Below, in pieces: positions 16,426 to 24,825 of a DNA stretch of 64,000 nucleotides. The notes below the pieces were generated by a model. The model had not been told where the DNA came from. It was given only the letters and a program-made list of their open reading frames with translations, and searched no databases. This DNA is from Martinezella rhizogenes (GTDB lineage: Bacteria > Pseudomonadota > Alphaproteobacteria > Rhizobiales > Rhizobiaceae). Position 1 is the stretch's first letter. Every line of letters begins with the position of its first letter. Where the stretch lies: NCBI RefSeq assembly GCF_000799715.1, contig NZ_JUHG01000011.1:1426001-1490000 (forward strand). Reading direction: 5' to 3'. Made by a program: the position numbers and the translations under genes.

Positions 16426-17877
16426 ATGACGAAACACAACTATCCGGTATATGCCGAAATTACCGGCCCGATCGTGATGATCGGCTTTGGCTCCATCGGC
16501 CGCGGCACCCTGCCCCTGATCGAGCGCCATTTCAAATTCGACAAGAGCCGGATAGTCGTCATCGACCCCCGCGAAGAACCAGCCGATATGGAAATCCTGG
16601 CAAAGCACGGCGTTCGTCACATCAAGGAATATGTCACCAAGGACAACTACAAGGAGCTACTGAAGCCGCTTCTGACGAAAGGTGGCGGCCAGGGCTTCTG
16701 CGTCAACCTCTCTGTTGATACCGGCTCGCTCGACCTGGTCAAGCTGTGCCGCAAGCTTGACGTGCTCTACATCGACACCGTCGTCGAACCTTGGCTCGGC
16801 TTCTATTTCGACAAGAGCCTGAAGAATGCCGACCGCACCAACTACGCGCTGCGCGAAACCATGCGCAAGGAAAAGGCGAAGAACCCGGGCGGCACCACGG
16901 CCGTTTCCACCTGCGGCGCAAACCCGGGCATGGTCTCCTGGTTCGTCAAGCAGGCGCTCGTCAACCTTGCCAACGACATCGGCGTGAAGTTCGAAGAGCC
17001 GGATCAGCATGACCGCGAAGGCTGGGCCAAGCTGATGAAGAAGGTCGGCGTCAAGGGCATCCACATCGCCGAACGCGACACGCAGCGCACCAAGCATCCG
17101 AAGCCACTGAACGTCTTCTGGAACACATGGTCCGTCGAAGGCTTCATCTCCGAAGGCCTGCAGCCGGCCGAACTCGGCTGGGGCACCCATGAAGAATGGA
17201 TGCCGAAGAACGCCAAGAAGCACAAGAAGGGCTCCAAGGCCGCCATCTACCTGGAACAGCCGGGCGCCAACACCCGCGTTCGCACCTGGTGCCCGACGCC
17301 CGGTCCGCAATACGGCTTCCTGGTCACGCACAACGAATCGATCTCGATCGCCGACTTCTTCACGGTTCGCGACAAGGACGGCGACGTTACCTTCCGCCCG
17401 ACCTGCCACTATGCCTACCATCCGGCCAACGACGCCGTGTTGTCGCTGCACGAAATGTTCGGCAATGGCGGCACGCCGCAGCCGGTTCACCACGTCCTCG
17501 ACGAGCACGAACTGGAAGACGGCGTCGACGAACTCGGCGTGCTGCTTTATGGCCACGACAAGAACGCCTATTGGTACGGTTCGCGCCTGTCTCTCGAAGA
17601 GACCCGCCGCATTGCTCCCTACCAGAACGCGACCGGCCTGCAGGTAACCTCCGCCGTTCTCGCCGGCATGGTCTGGGCGCTCGAAAATCCGACCGCCGGC
17701 ATCGTCGAAGCCGACGAGATCGATTACAAGCGCTGCCTCGAAGTACAGCTGCCCTATCTCGGCCCGGTTGAAGGCCACTACACCGACTGGACGCCGCTCG
17801 ACGGCCGTCCGGGCCTGTTCCCGGAAGACATCGACACCAAGGATCCCTGGCAGTTCAGGAACATCCTGGTTCGCTGA
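16426..17877 (+). CDS. hss: Homospermidine synthase
   Basis: A 483-residue NAD-dependent enzyme making sym-homospermidine from putrescine (and spermidine), the main polyamine route of rhizobia. The N-terminal Rossmann motif is VMIGFGSIGRGTLPL, with VVIDPREEP marking the second strand. The family-specific C-terminal half includes TVVEPWLGFYFD, STCGANPGMVSWFVKQ, and HTGNEWMP-like WGTHEEWMPKN. Length equals the bacterial family. The ATG at 16426 is preceded by GAAGGAGACAAG; the frame is open 16 codons further up without a ribosome site. A terminator follows at 17909-17936. Confidence 0.94.
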   Translation: MTKHNYPVYAEITGPIVMIGFGSIGRGTLPLIERHFKFDKSRIVVIDPREEPADMEILAKHGVRHIKEYVTKDNYKELLKPLLTKGGGQGFCVNLSVDTGSLDLVKLCRKLDVLYIDTVVEPWLGFYFDKSLKNADRTNYALRETMRKEKAKNPGGTTAVSTCGANPGMVSWFVKQALVNLANDIGVKFEEPDQHDREGWAKLMKKVGVKGIHIAERDTQRTKHPKPLNVFWNTWSVEGFISEGLQPAELGWGTHEEWMPKNAKKHKKGSKAAIYLEQPGANTRVRTWCPTPGPQYGFLVTHNESISIADFFTVRDKDGDVTFRPTCHYAYHPANDAVLSLHEMFGNGGTPQPVHHVLDEHELEDGVDELGVLLYGHDKNAYWYGSRLSLEETRRIAPYQNATGLQVTSAVLAGMVWALENPTAGIVEADEIDYKRCLEVQLPYLGPVEGHYTDWTPLDGRPGLFPEDIDTKDPWQFRNILVR

Positions 17878-17908
17878 TCGACAGAACATTAGAATAATCG
17901 GAAATTAA

Positions 17909-17936
17909 AATGCTCGCACAGGTCGTGCGGGCATTT
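17909..17936 (+). terminator. Rho-independent terminator of hss
   Basis: AATGCTCGCAC and GTGCGGGCATT form an approximately 10-base-pair stem with one wobble around an AGGTC loop, followed by TTTTT. It lies 31 bases after the homospermidine synthase stop. Confidence 0.8.
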
Positions 17937-18059
17937 TTGTTACGCTCGCGAGATAAATCAAGGTGATGAGGCGGTGAAGCCTTGCTTTCAACAGATGGTC
18001 GCGCCATGTTTCTTGCAATCGCCACGACGCCAATCCGCCTTTTATCGCGGGAGAGATTT

Positions 18060-18446
18060 ATGAAGATCAAGTCCAGCCTTGCCCTAATCACCGCCGCGGC
18101 AGCGCTTTCCGCCTGCGTCGATTTCGGCGGATCGAGACCCCCACCGGTAACCATGGGCGGAGGCGCGCAGCCGCGCGCAACGACGGTGGACGGCAACTGG
18201 AGCGATGCGAACGGGCTGAACTCGTCATTTTCGGGCGGCAGGTTCGAGACGCACACCACAGACGGCACGAATACGCAAATGGCTTCCGGAACCTACACGA
18301 CGGACCCGTCCGGGGTGATCCAGATCAATCTGTATTCGAACGTCAAGCGTACGAGCTCCAAGGTCAATTGCTTCCTGGCCAACCCCAGCCAGCTTAACTG
18401 CACCGCGGAAGGCGGCGGCCACTTCTCGCTCAATCGCCAGGGCTGA
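18060..18446 (+). CDS. omp10: Omp10-like outer membrane lipoprotein
   Basis: A 128-residue lipoprotein. The signal ends in a lipobox-like LSAC at residues 16-19 (ITAAAALSACVDFGG), so Cys19 would be lipidated. The mature part matches the Brucella Omp10 pattern I remember: GNWSDANGLNSSFSGGRFET, then VIQINLYSNVKRTSSKVNC and LNCTAEGGGHFSLNR. The two conserved cysteines (in VNC and LNC) may form a disulfide. Role: abundant outer-membrane lipoprotein of Rhizobiales, with function in envelope stability inferred. ATG at 18060 follows GGGAGAGATTT; the upstream extension is not used. Confidence 0.82.
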   Translation: MKIKSSLALITAAAALSACVDFGGSRPPPVTMGGGAQPRATTVDGNWSDANGLNSSFSGGRFETHTTDGTNTQMASGTYTTDPSGVIQINLYSNVKRTSSKVNCFLANPSQLNCTAEGGGHFSLNRQG

Positions 18447-18474
18447 GACCGGCATCGCGGACGGATAGGACGCC

Positions 18475-18795
18475 ATGCGCAGGGTAGCGCTTTATATCCT
18501 TCTCGTCATCGCATTGCCGCTCGGCATTCTGGCGGCAGTTCTTCCAGCCAATAGCTATAAGGCCCAGGGCATCGCCGCGCTCGATTGCGACGGGCCGATG
18601 AGTGTTATCATTTTCGCCCTGCCCGCCTTGCTCATCTATGGCGGCGGCACCATCCTGCTTTATCGCGACAGGAGCCGGCGTCTTCACCGCGTCGCGGCGC
18701 TTTGCTGCCTGCTCGTCTCCCTCGTCATCGCCTGGAATCTCATCGACGCCGCGCGGGAAGCCTACGGCGACGCCTCGATCGAGGCCTGCGCCTGA
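18475..18795 (+). CDS. Small inner membrane protein, unknown function
   Basis: A 106-residue protein with three predicted membrane segments: residues about 4-24 (VALYILLVIALPLGILAAVLP), 42-60 (MSVIIFALPALLIYGGGTI) and 71-90 (VAALCCLLVSLVIAWNLI). Charged loops (YRDRSRRLHR) lie between the second and third. Two cysteines flank the periplasmic or cytoplasmic ends (LDCDG and IEACA). No family is recognised. It follows the Omp10-like gene by 28 bases on the same strand. Confidence 0.6.
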   Translation: MRRVALYILLVIALPLGILAAVLPANSYKAQGIAALDCDGPMSVIIFALPALLIYGGGTILLYRDRSRRLHRVAALCCLLVSLVIAWNLIDAAREAYGDASIEACA

Positions 18796-18943
18796 GGCAA
18801 TGACCTCCCGCCTGTGGATTTGCGAAATCCTAGTGAACCCAACAGCTTTCGCTTGCGCTCGTCCCGTCGTGGTGGAAACATCCGCGTGGGGACCGCCGTG
18901 GGGCACGGGCGGATCGGATTGTGAAAAATAACAGGAGAGAACG

Positions 18944-20989
18944 ATGACGAAGCCCTTCGGAGTGGGTCTTTTGGCTGCGGCCGCCTTGGCGCTCAGCACA
19001 AGCGCCGCTTTCGCGGATTACCAGCTCAACATCCTGCACTTCAACGACTTCCATTCGCGCGTGGAGTCGATCAACAAGTTCGACACGACCTGCTCGGCGG
19101 CGGAAGAAGCCAAGAATGAATGCTTCGGCGGCGCCGCGCGGATGAAGACGATGATCGACCAGCGCCGCGCAGCCCTGGCCGGCCAGAATGTGCTGGTACT
19201 TGACGCCGGCGACAATTTCCAGGGCTCGCTATTCTATACGACCTATAAGGGTGCCGCCGAGGTCGAGTTCCTCAACGATATGAAGATCGACGCCATGACC
19301 GTCGGCAACCACGAATTCGACGATGGCGAAGACCCGCTGGCCGCCTTCCTCGACAAGGCGCAATTCCCCGTCGTCACCGCCAATATGGTCGTCGATGGCC
19401 AGTCGAAAATCGGCGATCGCATCAAGAAATCCATCGTGCTCGATATCGGTGGTCAGAAGATCGGCATCGTCGGCGCTGTCACCAGTGAGACGCCGGAACT
19501 CTCCTCGCCTGGCCCGCATGTCAAGATCACCGACGATGCCGCCGCGATCAGCGCCGAGGTGGATGCGTTGAAGTCGCAGGGCGTCAACAAGATCATCGCG
19601 CTCACCCATGTCGGCTATCCGCGCGATATCGAGAAGATCGCCAAGATCGCCGGCGTCAGTGTCGTCGTTGGCGGCCATTCGCATACGCTGCTGTCGAACA
19701 CCGATCCGAAAGCCGCCGGCCCCTATCCGACCATGGTCGACAACCCCGCCGGCTACAAAGTGCCGGTCGTCCAGGCCGCCTCCTACAGCAGATATCTTGG
19801 CGACGTCGTCATCACCTTCGACGACAACGGCGCCGTCAAGGATGCCAAGGGCAATCCGATCCTGCTCGACGCTTCGGTCAAGCCCGACCCCGTGATCGCC
19901 GCCCGCGTCCAGGAAATGGCAAAGCCGATCGAGGAACTGCGCCACAAGGTGATCGGCATGTCCGAAGGCCCGATCGAGGGCGCACGCGAAATTTGCCGCG
20001 TGCAGGAATGCTCCATGGGCAACCTCGTCGCCGACGCCATTCTCGACCGGACAAAGGGACAGGGCATCAGCATCGCCATCCAGAACGGTGGCGGGTTGCG
20101 CGCCTCGATCGGCGCTGGCGACGTCAGCATGGGCGGCGTGCTGACTGTGCTGCCGTTCCAGAACACCGTCGCCACCTTCCAGTTGACGGGTGCCGAGGTA
20201 AAGACGGCGCTGGAGAACGGCCTCAGCCAGATCGACGAGGGTGCCGGCCGTTTCCCGCAGGTTTCCGGTCTCAAATATACCTACGACAAATCCAAGCCGC
20301 CGGGCGGCCGCCTGGTCTCCGTCACGGTGCGGGAGGGTACGGAATTCGTGCCGCTCGATCCCGAGAAGACCTATGGCGTCGTCAGCAACAACTATATGCG
20401 CGCTGGCGGCGATGGTTATGTCGTCTTCGCGCAGAACGGCAAGAACGCCTATGACTTCGGCCCTGATCTGGCGGGCGTGGTGGCCGACTATCTCGCCGCT
20501 CACAATCCATACAAGCCTTACACCGACGGCCGCATAACCCAGGCCGCCGCCGCACAGCCGGAGGCAGCAAAACCTGCGCAAACACAGGAGCCCGCGGCCG
20601 CACCGGATCAGAAGACTGCTCCGGCGGCTGCGAATACCGGCACAGCACCTGCTACCACCACGGCGCCGGCCACGTCAGCACCCGCCGCTTCGGCGCCCGC
20701 AACCACCGTACCCACCACCAGTGCACCGGCGGCAACCGCTCCTGCGGCGACGACAACCCCGCCCGTCGCAACGGCTCCAGCAACGGCGACGGAAGCTCCG
20801 GCAACCCAGAAAAGCGAACAACCGAAGACACCGACCACCCATGTCATCGTCGCCGGCGACACGCTTTGGGATATTGCCAAGGCCTACTACGGCAACGCCA
20901 ACGACTGGCACAAGCTCCTGGCGGCCAACCGCAATCTCAAGCCGCACCGCCTTCTCGTCGGTGAGGAATTGAAGATTCCGGCCAAGTAA
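18944..20989 (+). CDS. 5'-nucleotidase / UDP-sugar hydrolase-type metallophosphoesterase with C-terminal LysM
   Basis: A 681-residue periplasmic or surface enzyme. A signal peptide (GVGLLAAAALALSTSAAFA) is followed by a calcineurin-like metallophosphoesterase domain with all metal motifs: LHFNDFHS, DAGDNFQGS, VGNHEFDDG, THVGYPRD and GGHSHTLL. The 5'-nucleotidase C-terminal domain follows (about 330-510), with IAIQNGGGLRASI and NNYMRAGGDGYVVF. Next comes a linker of about 110 residues rich in Ala, Pro and Thr, and then a LysM domain (HVIVAGDTLWDIAKAYYG to LLVGEELKIPAK). The LysM end suggests peptidoglycan anchoring, an unusual fusion for this enzyme class. ATG follows ACAGGAGAGAACG. It probably salvages nucleotides or nucleotide sugars. 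Confidence 0.9.
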   Translation: MTKPFGVGLLAAAALALSTSAAFADYQLNILHFNDFHSRVESINKFDTTCSAAEEAKNECFGGAARMKTMIDQRRAALAGQNVLVLDAGDNFQGSLFYTTYKGAAEVEFLNDMKIDAMTVGNHEFDDGEDPLAAFLDKAQFPVVTANMVVDGQSKIGDRIKKSIVLDIGGQKIGIVGAVTSETPELSSPGPHVKITDDAAAISAEVDALKSQGVNKIIALTHVGYPRDIEKIAKIAGVSVVVGGHSHTLLSNTDPKAAGPYPTMVDNPAGYKVPVVQAASYSRYLGDVVITFDDNGAVKDAKGNPILLDASVKPDPVIAARVQEMAKPIEELRHKVIGMSEGPIEGAREICRVQECSMGNLVADAILDRTKGQGISIAIQNGGGLRASIGAGDVSMGGVLTVLPFQNTVATFQLTGAEVKTALENGLSQIDEGAGRFPQVSGLKYTYDKSKPPGGRLVSVTVREGTEFVPLDPEKTYGVVSNNYMRAGGDGYVVFAQNGKNAYDFGPDLAGVVADYLAAHNPYKPYTDGRITQAAAAQPEAAKPAQTQEPAAAPDQKTAPAAANTGTAPATTTAPATSAPAASAPATTVPTTSAPAATAPAATTTPPVATAPATATEAPATQKSEQPKTPTTHVIVAGDTLWDIAKAYYGNANDWHKLLAANRNLKPHRLLVGEELKIPAK

Positions 20990-21012
20990 GGACGATTTGT
21001 CTCGCAGGACTT

Positions 21013-21043
21013 AGCCGGTCCGGGCTTTTCCGGGCCGGCTTTT
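21013..21043 (+). terminator. Rho-independent terminator of the 5'-nucleotidase gene
   Basis: AGCCGGTCCGG and CCGGGCCGGCT pair over 11 bases (one wobble) around a GCTTTT loop, followed by TTTT, 23 bases after the stop codon. Confidence 0.8.
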
Positions 21044-21086
21044 GTTCCTATGTGAGGGGCTTCGTTTCGTTGAGAGGACATGATTG

Positions 21087-22112
21087 ATGACAGCAGAAGC
21101 CGCGACCGGCCAATTACAGCAAAAATCCGGCAGGATCGGCGTCCTTCTCGTCAATCTCGGCACGCCCGACGGCACCGACTACACATCGATGCGGCGCTAT
21201 CTGCGCGAATTCTTGACAGACAAGCGCGTCATCGAATGGTCGCCCTGGAAATGGTATCCGATCCTCTTCGGCATCGTCCTCAACACCCGTCCGCAAAAGG
21301 TGGGCAAGGCTTATGAGACGATCTGGAACAAGGAAAGAAACGAAAGCTTCCTGCGCACCTATACCCGCAACCAGGCGGAGCTGATGGCCGAGCGGTTGGC
21401 GGACCTGCCCGCTGTCGTCGTCGATTGGGCTATGCGATACGGCACACCTTCGATCGGCGACCGCATCCAGACGCTGAAGGATCAAGGCTGCGACCGCATC
21501 CTGCTGTTCCCGCTCTATCCGCAATATGCGGCGGCCACCACCGCCACGGTCAATGACAAGGCTTTCGAGAAGCTGGTGAAGATGCGCTGGCAGCCGGCCC
21601 TGCGCACGGTGCCGGATTATCACAGCGATCCCGCCTATATCGACGCACTCGCCAAATCCGTCACCCGGCATCTCGCTACGCTCGACTGGTTGCCGGAAAA
21701 GATCCTCGCTTCCTTCCACGGCATCCCGCTTGCCTATTCGGAAAAGGGCGACCCCTATTACGGTCAATGCATCGAAACCGGCCGTCTGCTGCGCGAAAAG
21801 CTCGGTCTTGCCGAGGATCAGTTCATCGTCACATTCCAGTCCCGTTTCGGCCCGGAGGAATGGCTGCAGCCCTATACGGACAAGACGGTGGAAAGCCTTG
21901 CCAGGGAGGGCACCAAGCGCATCGCCGTCCTCAATCCGGGCTTCGTCTCCGACTGTCTGGAAACACTCGAGGAAATCGCCGAACAGGCGGCCGAATCCTT
22001 CCACCATAATGGCGGCGAGAAATTCACGCATATCCCTTGCCTCAACGACGGCGAGGACGGCATGCGGGTGCTGGAGACGGTGCTGCGGCGGGAGCTGTCG
22101 GGCTGGGCCTGA
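21087..22112 (+). CDS. hemH: Ferrochelatase
   Basis: A 341-residue ferrochelatase, inserting Fe(II) into protoporphyrin IX as the last step of heme synthesis. Family signatures are RIGVLLVNLGTPDG at the N terminus, LKDQGCDRILLFPLYPQYAAATTATV, and the catalytic-histidine motif ILASFHGIPLAYSEKGDPYYGQC. The C-terminal NPGFVSDCLETLEEIAEQA carries the second conserved region with the metal-site glutamate. No C-terminal 2Fe-2S cysteine cluster is evident. The ATG at 21087 follows GAGAGGACATGATTG; an in-frame TTG lies immediately before it. Confidence 0.94.
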   Translation: MTAEAATGQLQQKSGRIGVLLVNLGTPDGTDYTSMRRYLREFLTDKRVIEWSPWKWYPILFGIVLNTRPQKVGKAYETIWNKERNESFLRTYTRNQAELMAERLADLPAVVVDWAMRYGTPSIGDRIQTLKDQGCDRILLFPLYPQYAAATTATVNDKAFEKLVKMRWQPALRTVPDYHSDPAYIDALAKSVTRHLATLDWLPEKILASFHGIPLAYSEKGDPYYGQCIETGRLLREKLGLAEDQFIVTFQSRFGPEEWLQPYTDKTVESLAREGTKRIAVLNPGFVSDCLETLEEIAEQAAESFHHNGGEKFTHIPCLNDGEDGMRVLETVLRRELSGWA

Positions 22113-22133
22113 TCTGAAAGGCCGAGCGTCGCC

Positions 22134-23042
22134 TCATTGCAGATGCGGTTTTCTCAGGAAACTGCTTCGGTCGGCCGACTTGACCCTTAGCCATGCCTCG
22201 CGGCCATCGCGCAGGATCCTCATCGGAATTTCCGCTCCGGCGGAGCCGCTCTCCCATACCTTGCGGTAGAAATCGGCAAGGCCATCCACTTCGCCATCCC
22301 GAATTTCGGAGATGACGTCGCCGCGACGCAAGCCCGCCTTCGCGGCGGGGCCGCCCTCGGCCACGCTCATGACAACGACCTCGCCATCGCTTTCAGCGGA
22401 GAATGCTCCAAGCCAGGGTCTCGGCGGCTTGTTGACCTGACCCCGATTAAGCAGGTCATCCAGGATGGGCGGCAACAGGTCGATCGGCACGACCATGTTG
22501 ATATCGGCGCTTCCGCCGTCTTTTGCCGCCATCTGCAGGTGCAGCGAGCCGATGCCCAGAAGCTTGCCATCGGCGTCGATGAGGGCAGCACCTCCCCAGG
22601 AGGGATGGGCGGGCGCGGTGAAGATCGCTTCATCGAGCAGATATTCCCAGTAGCCGGCGAACTCCTGCTTGGCGACAATGTTCGCCTGCACGAACTGGCC
22701 GATACCGTCGGCCATCATGACGGGATCGCCAATATCGGCCCTGGCGACATTGCCGAAATCCAGCGCGGGCATGTCGAGCCGTCCGAGCGCCTGCACCAGG
22801 CCAAAGCCGGTTTCCTGATCATAGGCCAGCGCATGGGCGGGAACCACGCGACCGTCATTGGTCGTCAGCCAGACCTCCTCGGCCTCTGTGATCAGATAGC
22901 CGATGGTCAGCACCAGCCCGTCGCTCCTGATGACCACGCCGCTGCCTTCCCGGCGCGTGCCGAGCGCTCCCGCTGTAAAGGCATCTTCCGGAATTTTGGA
23001 ATGCACGGCCACGACCGACCGCAAGGTCCTATCGATATTCAT
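22134..23042 (-). CDS. Degenerate trypsin-like (S1C/HtrA-type) PDZ protein, likely inactive
   Basis: A 302-residue protein with the S1C/HtrA trypsin fold (about 1-205) and one PDZ domain (about 215-290, VMSVAEGGPAAKAGLRRGDVI). The catalytic triad is missing by alignment to HtrA motifs. The LTNNHVV position reads LTIGYLI, giving Tyr49 for His; the TDLAVL position reads TGFGLV, giving Gly79 for Asp; and the GNSGG position reads PSWGG, giving Trp149 for Ser. No signal peptide is seen, so it is likely cytoplasmic. It could act as a PDZ scaffold or chaperone. The residue assignments are by eye. Confidence 0.75.
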   Translation of the reverse strand: MNIDRTLRSVVAVHSKIPEDAFTAGALGTRREGSGVVIRSDGLVLTIGYLITEAEEVWLTTNDGRVVPAHALAYDQETGFGLVQALGRLDMPALDFGNVARADIGDPVMMADGIGQFVQANIVAKQEFAGYWEYLLDEAIFTAPAHPSWGGAALIDADGKLLGIGSLHLQMAAKDGGSADINMVVPIDLLPPILDDLLNRGQVNKPPRPWLGAFSAESDGEVVVMSVAEGGPAAKAGLRRGDVISEIRDGEVDGLADFYRKVWESGSAGAEIPMRILRDGREAWLRVKSADRSSFLRKPHLQ

Positions 23043-23346
23043 AGCTTCACCTGCTGATGCGCAATGCTTTGGCTCGCAAGACTGCAGGGCAGCGGAGCCG
23101 GATCTTTCCTTCCCTTAAAGTATGAAGATGCAGTGCCGGAGGCAAGACCTTGGCGAGATTGAATATCCACACCGCCAGGCGCGAATGGTTGGATGACACA
23201 GCCCATTCCGCCCTTGCCGAGAACATGGTAACCCACCACATCTGATTGAGCTGCTTCGTGACCCACTCGACCGTGGGCGTCAGAAATGCAGCAATGCTTG
23301 GGAATGACGCAAACCCGCATGGCGGGGAGCGTCAATGGAGGATTTT
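23043..23346. other. Intergenic region between divergent genes
   Basis: About 300 bases between two divergent starts, where promoters for both neighbours must lie. A minus-strand frame covers most of it but has no ribosome site and no recognisable family. A GGAGG ribosome site for the SPFH gene is at 23338-23342. I see no repeat or RNA gene. Confidence 0.5.
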
Positions 23347-24363
23347 ATGGTCATCGGTGGATTCAGCATCTTTGTGATTGCCCTGGTTGTTTTGATCATC
23401 CTGGTGCTGTTTGCAGGGATCAAGACGGTGCCGCAGGGATATCGTTACACGGTCCAGCGCTTCGGCCGCTACACCCGCACGCTGGAGCCAGGGCTCAATC
23501 TGATCGTACCCTTCGTCGAGACAGTCGGCGCACGCATGAATGTGATGGAGCAGGTTCTGGCGGTTCCGACCCAGGAGGTCATCACCAAGGACAATGCCAG
23601 CATTTCCGCCGACGCCGTCGCCTTTTTCCAGGTCTTGAACGCAGCCCAGGCAGCCTATCAGATCACCAATCTCGAAAGCGCTATTCTCAATCTCACCAAG
23701 ACCAATATCCGCTCAGTGATGGGCTCGATGGATCTCGACGAACTGCTGTCCAACCGCGATGCCATCAACGACCGGCTTCTGCGCGTCGTCGACGACGCCG
23801 TCCAGCCCTGGGGCATCAAGGTGACCCGCATCGAGATCAAGGACATCCAGCCACCGAAGGATCTAGTCGACGCCATGGGTCGGCAGATGAAGGCGGAGCG
23901 TGAAAAGCGCGCCCAGGTTCTCGAAGCGGAAGGCCTGCGTGCCGCGCAAATCTTGCGTGCCGAAGGGGCAAAACAGTCGGCCGTGCTCCAGGCCGAAGGC
24001 CAGCGCGAAGCGGCCTTCCGCAACGCCGAAGCCCGCGAACGTCTGGCGGAAGCCGAAGCCAAGGCGACCCGCGTGGTCTCGGAAGCGATCGCCGAGGGCA
24101 ATGTGCAGGCGATCAACTACTTCGTCGCGCAGAAATACACCGAGGCACTGACCGCGATCGGCACCGCCGGCAATTCCAAGATCGTGCTGATGCCGATGGA
24201 AGCCACCTCCATCCTCGGCTCGCTTGCCGGTATCGGCGCAATCGCCCGAGAAGTTTTCGGCGAAAACAGCGACGGTAGCGCTTCGCCGCAGCCCCCTCGT
24301 CCGCGCCCCGGCCCGGCGCGCACCACACCCTCTATCAATCCGCTGACACCACGGGAGAGCTGA
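23347..24363 (+). CDS. SPFH/band-7 membrane protein (paraslipin/QmcA type)
   Basis: A 338-residue stomatin/prohibitin-like protein. One N-terminal membrane helix (FSIFVIALVVLIILVLFAGI) precedes the SPFH domain (residues about 28-200, with KTVPQGYRYTVQRFGRYTRTLEPGLN trimmed in the family style). The C-terminal half is a long coiled coil rich in Ala, Glu and Arg. The tail ends in proline-rich PRPGPARTTPSINP. Such proteins organise membrane microdomains and often pair with NfeD proteins, as the next gene does. ATG at 23347 lies directly downstream of GGAGGATTTT; an in-frame ATG at 23335 would sit before this site and is unlikely. Confidence 0.92.
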   Translation: MVIGGFSIFVIALVVLIILVLFAGIKTVPQGYRYTVQRFGRYTRTLEPGLNLIVPFVETVGARMNVMEQVLAVPTQEVITKDNASISADAVAFFQVLNAAQAAYQITNLESAILNLTKTNIRSVMGSMDLDELLSNRDAINDRLLRVVDDAVQPWGIKVTRIEIKDIQPPKDLVDAMGRQMKAEREKRAQVLEAEGLRAAQILRAEGAKQSAVLQAEGQREAAFRNAEARERLAEAEAKATRVVSEAIAEGNVQAINYFVAQKYTEALTAIGTAGNSKIVLMPMEATSILGSLAGIGAIAREVFGENSDGSASPQPPRPRPGPARTTPSINPLTPRES

Positions 24364-24366
24364 TCC

Positions 24367-24825
24367 ATGTTCGACAATCTCGTCGTTCAGCTCGGCCCGT
24401 GGAGCTGGTGGGTGCTGGGACTGGTGCTGCTCGCCGCCGAACTCGTATTGCCTGGCTTCTTCCTGATCTGGGTCGGCCTTGCCGGCATTATCGTCGGCGC
24501 ACTCTCGCTGCTCTTCTGGGACAGCGCCTTCTGGGTCTGGCAGGTGCAATGGCTGATCTTCGCGGCATCCGCCGTCATCGTCACGCTGCTCGGCCGCCAC
24601 TATGTCTATAGTAACAGCCAGGTGACGGACGAGCCGTTTCTCAACCAGCGCAGCGCCAGCCTCGTGGGCCGCACGGCAACGCTTGCCGAGCCGATCATCG
24701 AGGGCCGCGGCCGCATCCGTCTGGAGGATACCTATTGGATCGTGGCCGGGCCTGATCTGCCGGCCGGCACCCGCGTCAAGGTCGTCGCCAGCAATGGGCG
24801 CGACCTGACCGTCGAGGCCGCCTGA
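24367..24825 (+). CDS. NfeD family protein
   Basis: A 152-residue short NfeD protein: three hydrophobic segments (WWVLGLVLLAAELVLPGFFL, then GLAGIIVGALSLLF and WLIFAASAVIVTLL) followed by an OB-fold domain (about 85-150, LVGRTATLAEPIIEGRGRI to DLTVEAA). NfeD proteins act with SPFH partners in membrane stability. It starts 3 bases after the SPFH stop, so they are one operon. Its TGA stop abuts the stop of kdsD on the other strand (TGATCA), leaving no room for a separate terminator. Confidence 0.92.
   Translation: MFDNLVVQLGPWSWWVLGLVLLAAELVLPGFFLIWVGLAGIIVGALSLLFWDSAFWVWQVQWLIFAASAVIVTLLGRHYVYSNSQVTDEPFLNQRSASLVGRTATLAEPIIEGRGRIRLEDTYWIVAGPDLPAGTRVKVVASNGRDLTVEAA

Noticed and set aside
19229..20581. 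Open frame of 450 codons on the minus strand opposite the 5'-nucleotidase
   Set aside because: The plus-strand gene has all family motifs; the antisense product has no recognisable domain.
23043..23335. Minus-strand frame ahead of the SPFH gene as a kinase-like remnant (GKGGMG)
   Set aside because: The short glycine motif alone is not enough, and the rest has no similarity I can support.
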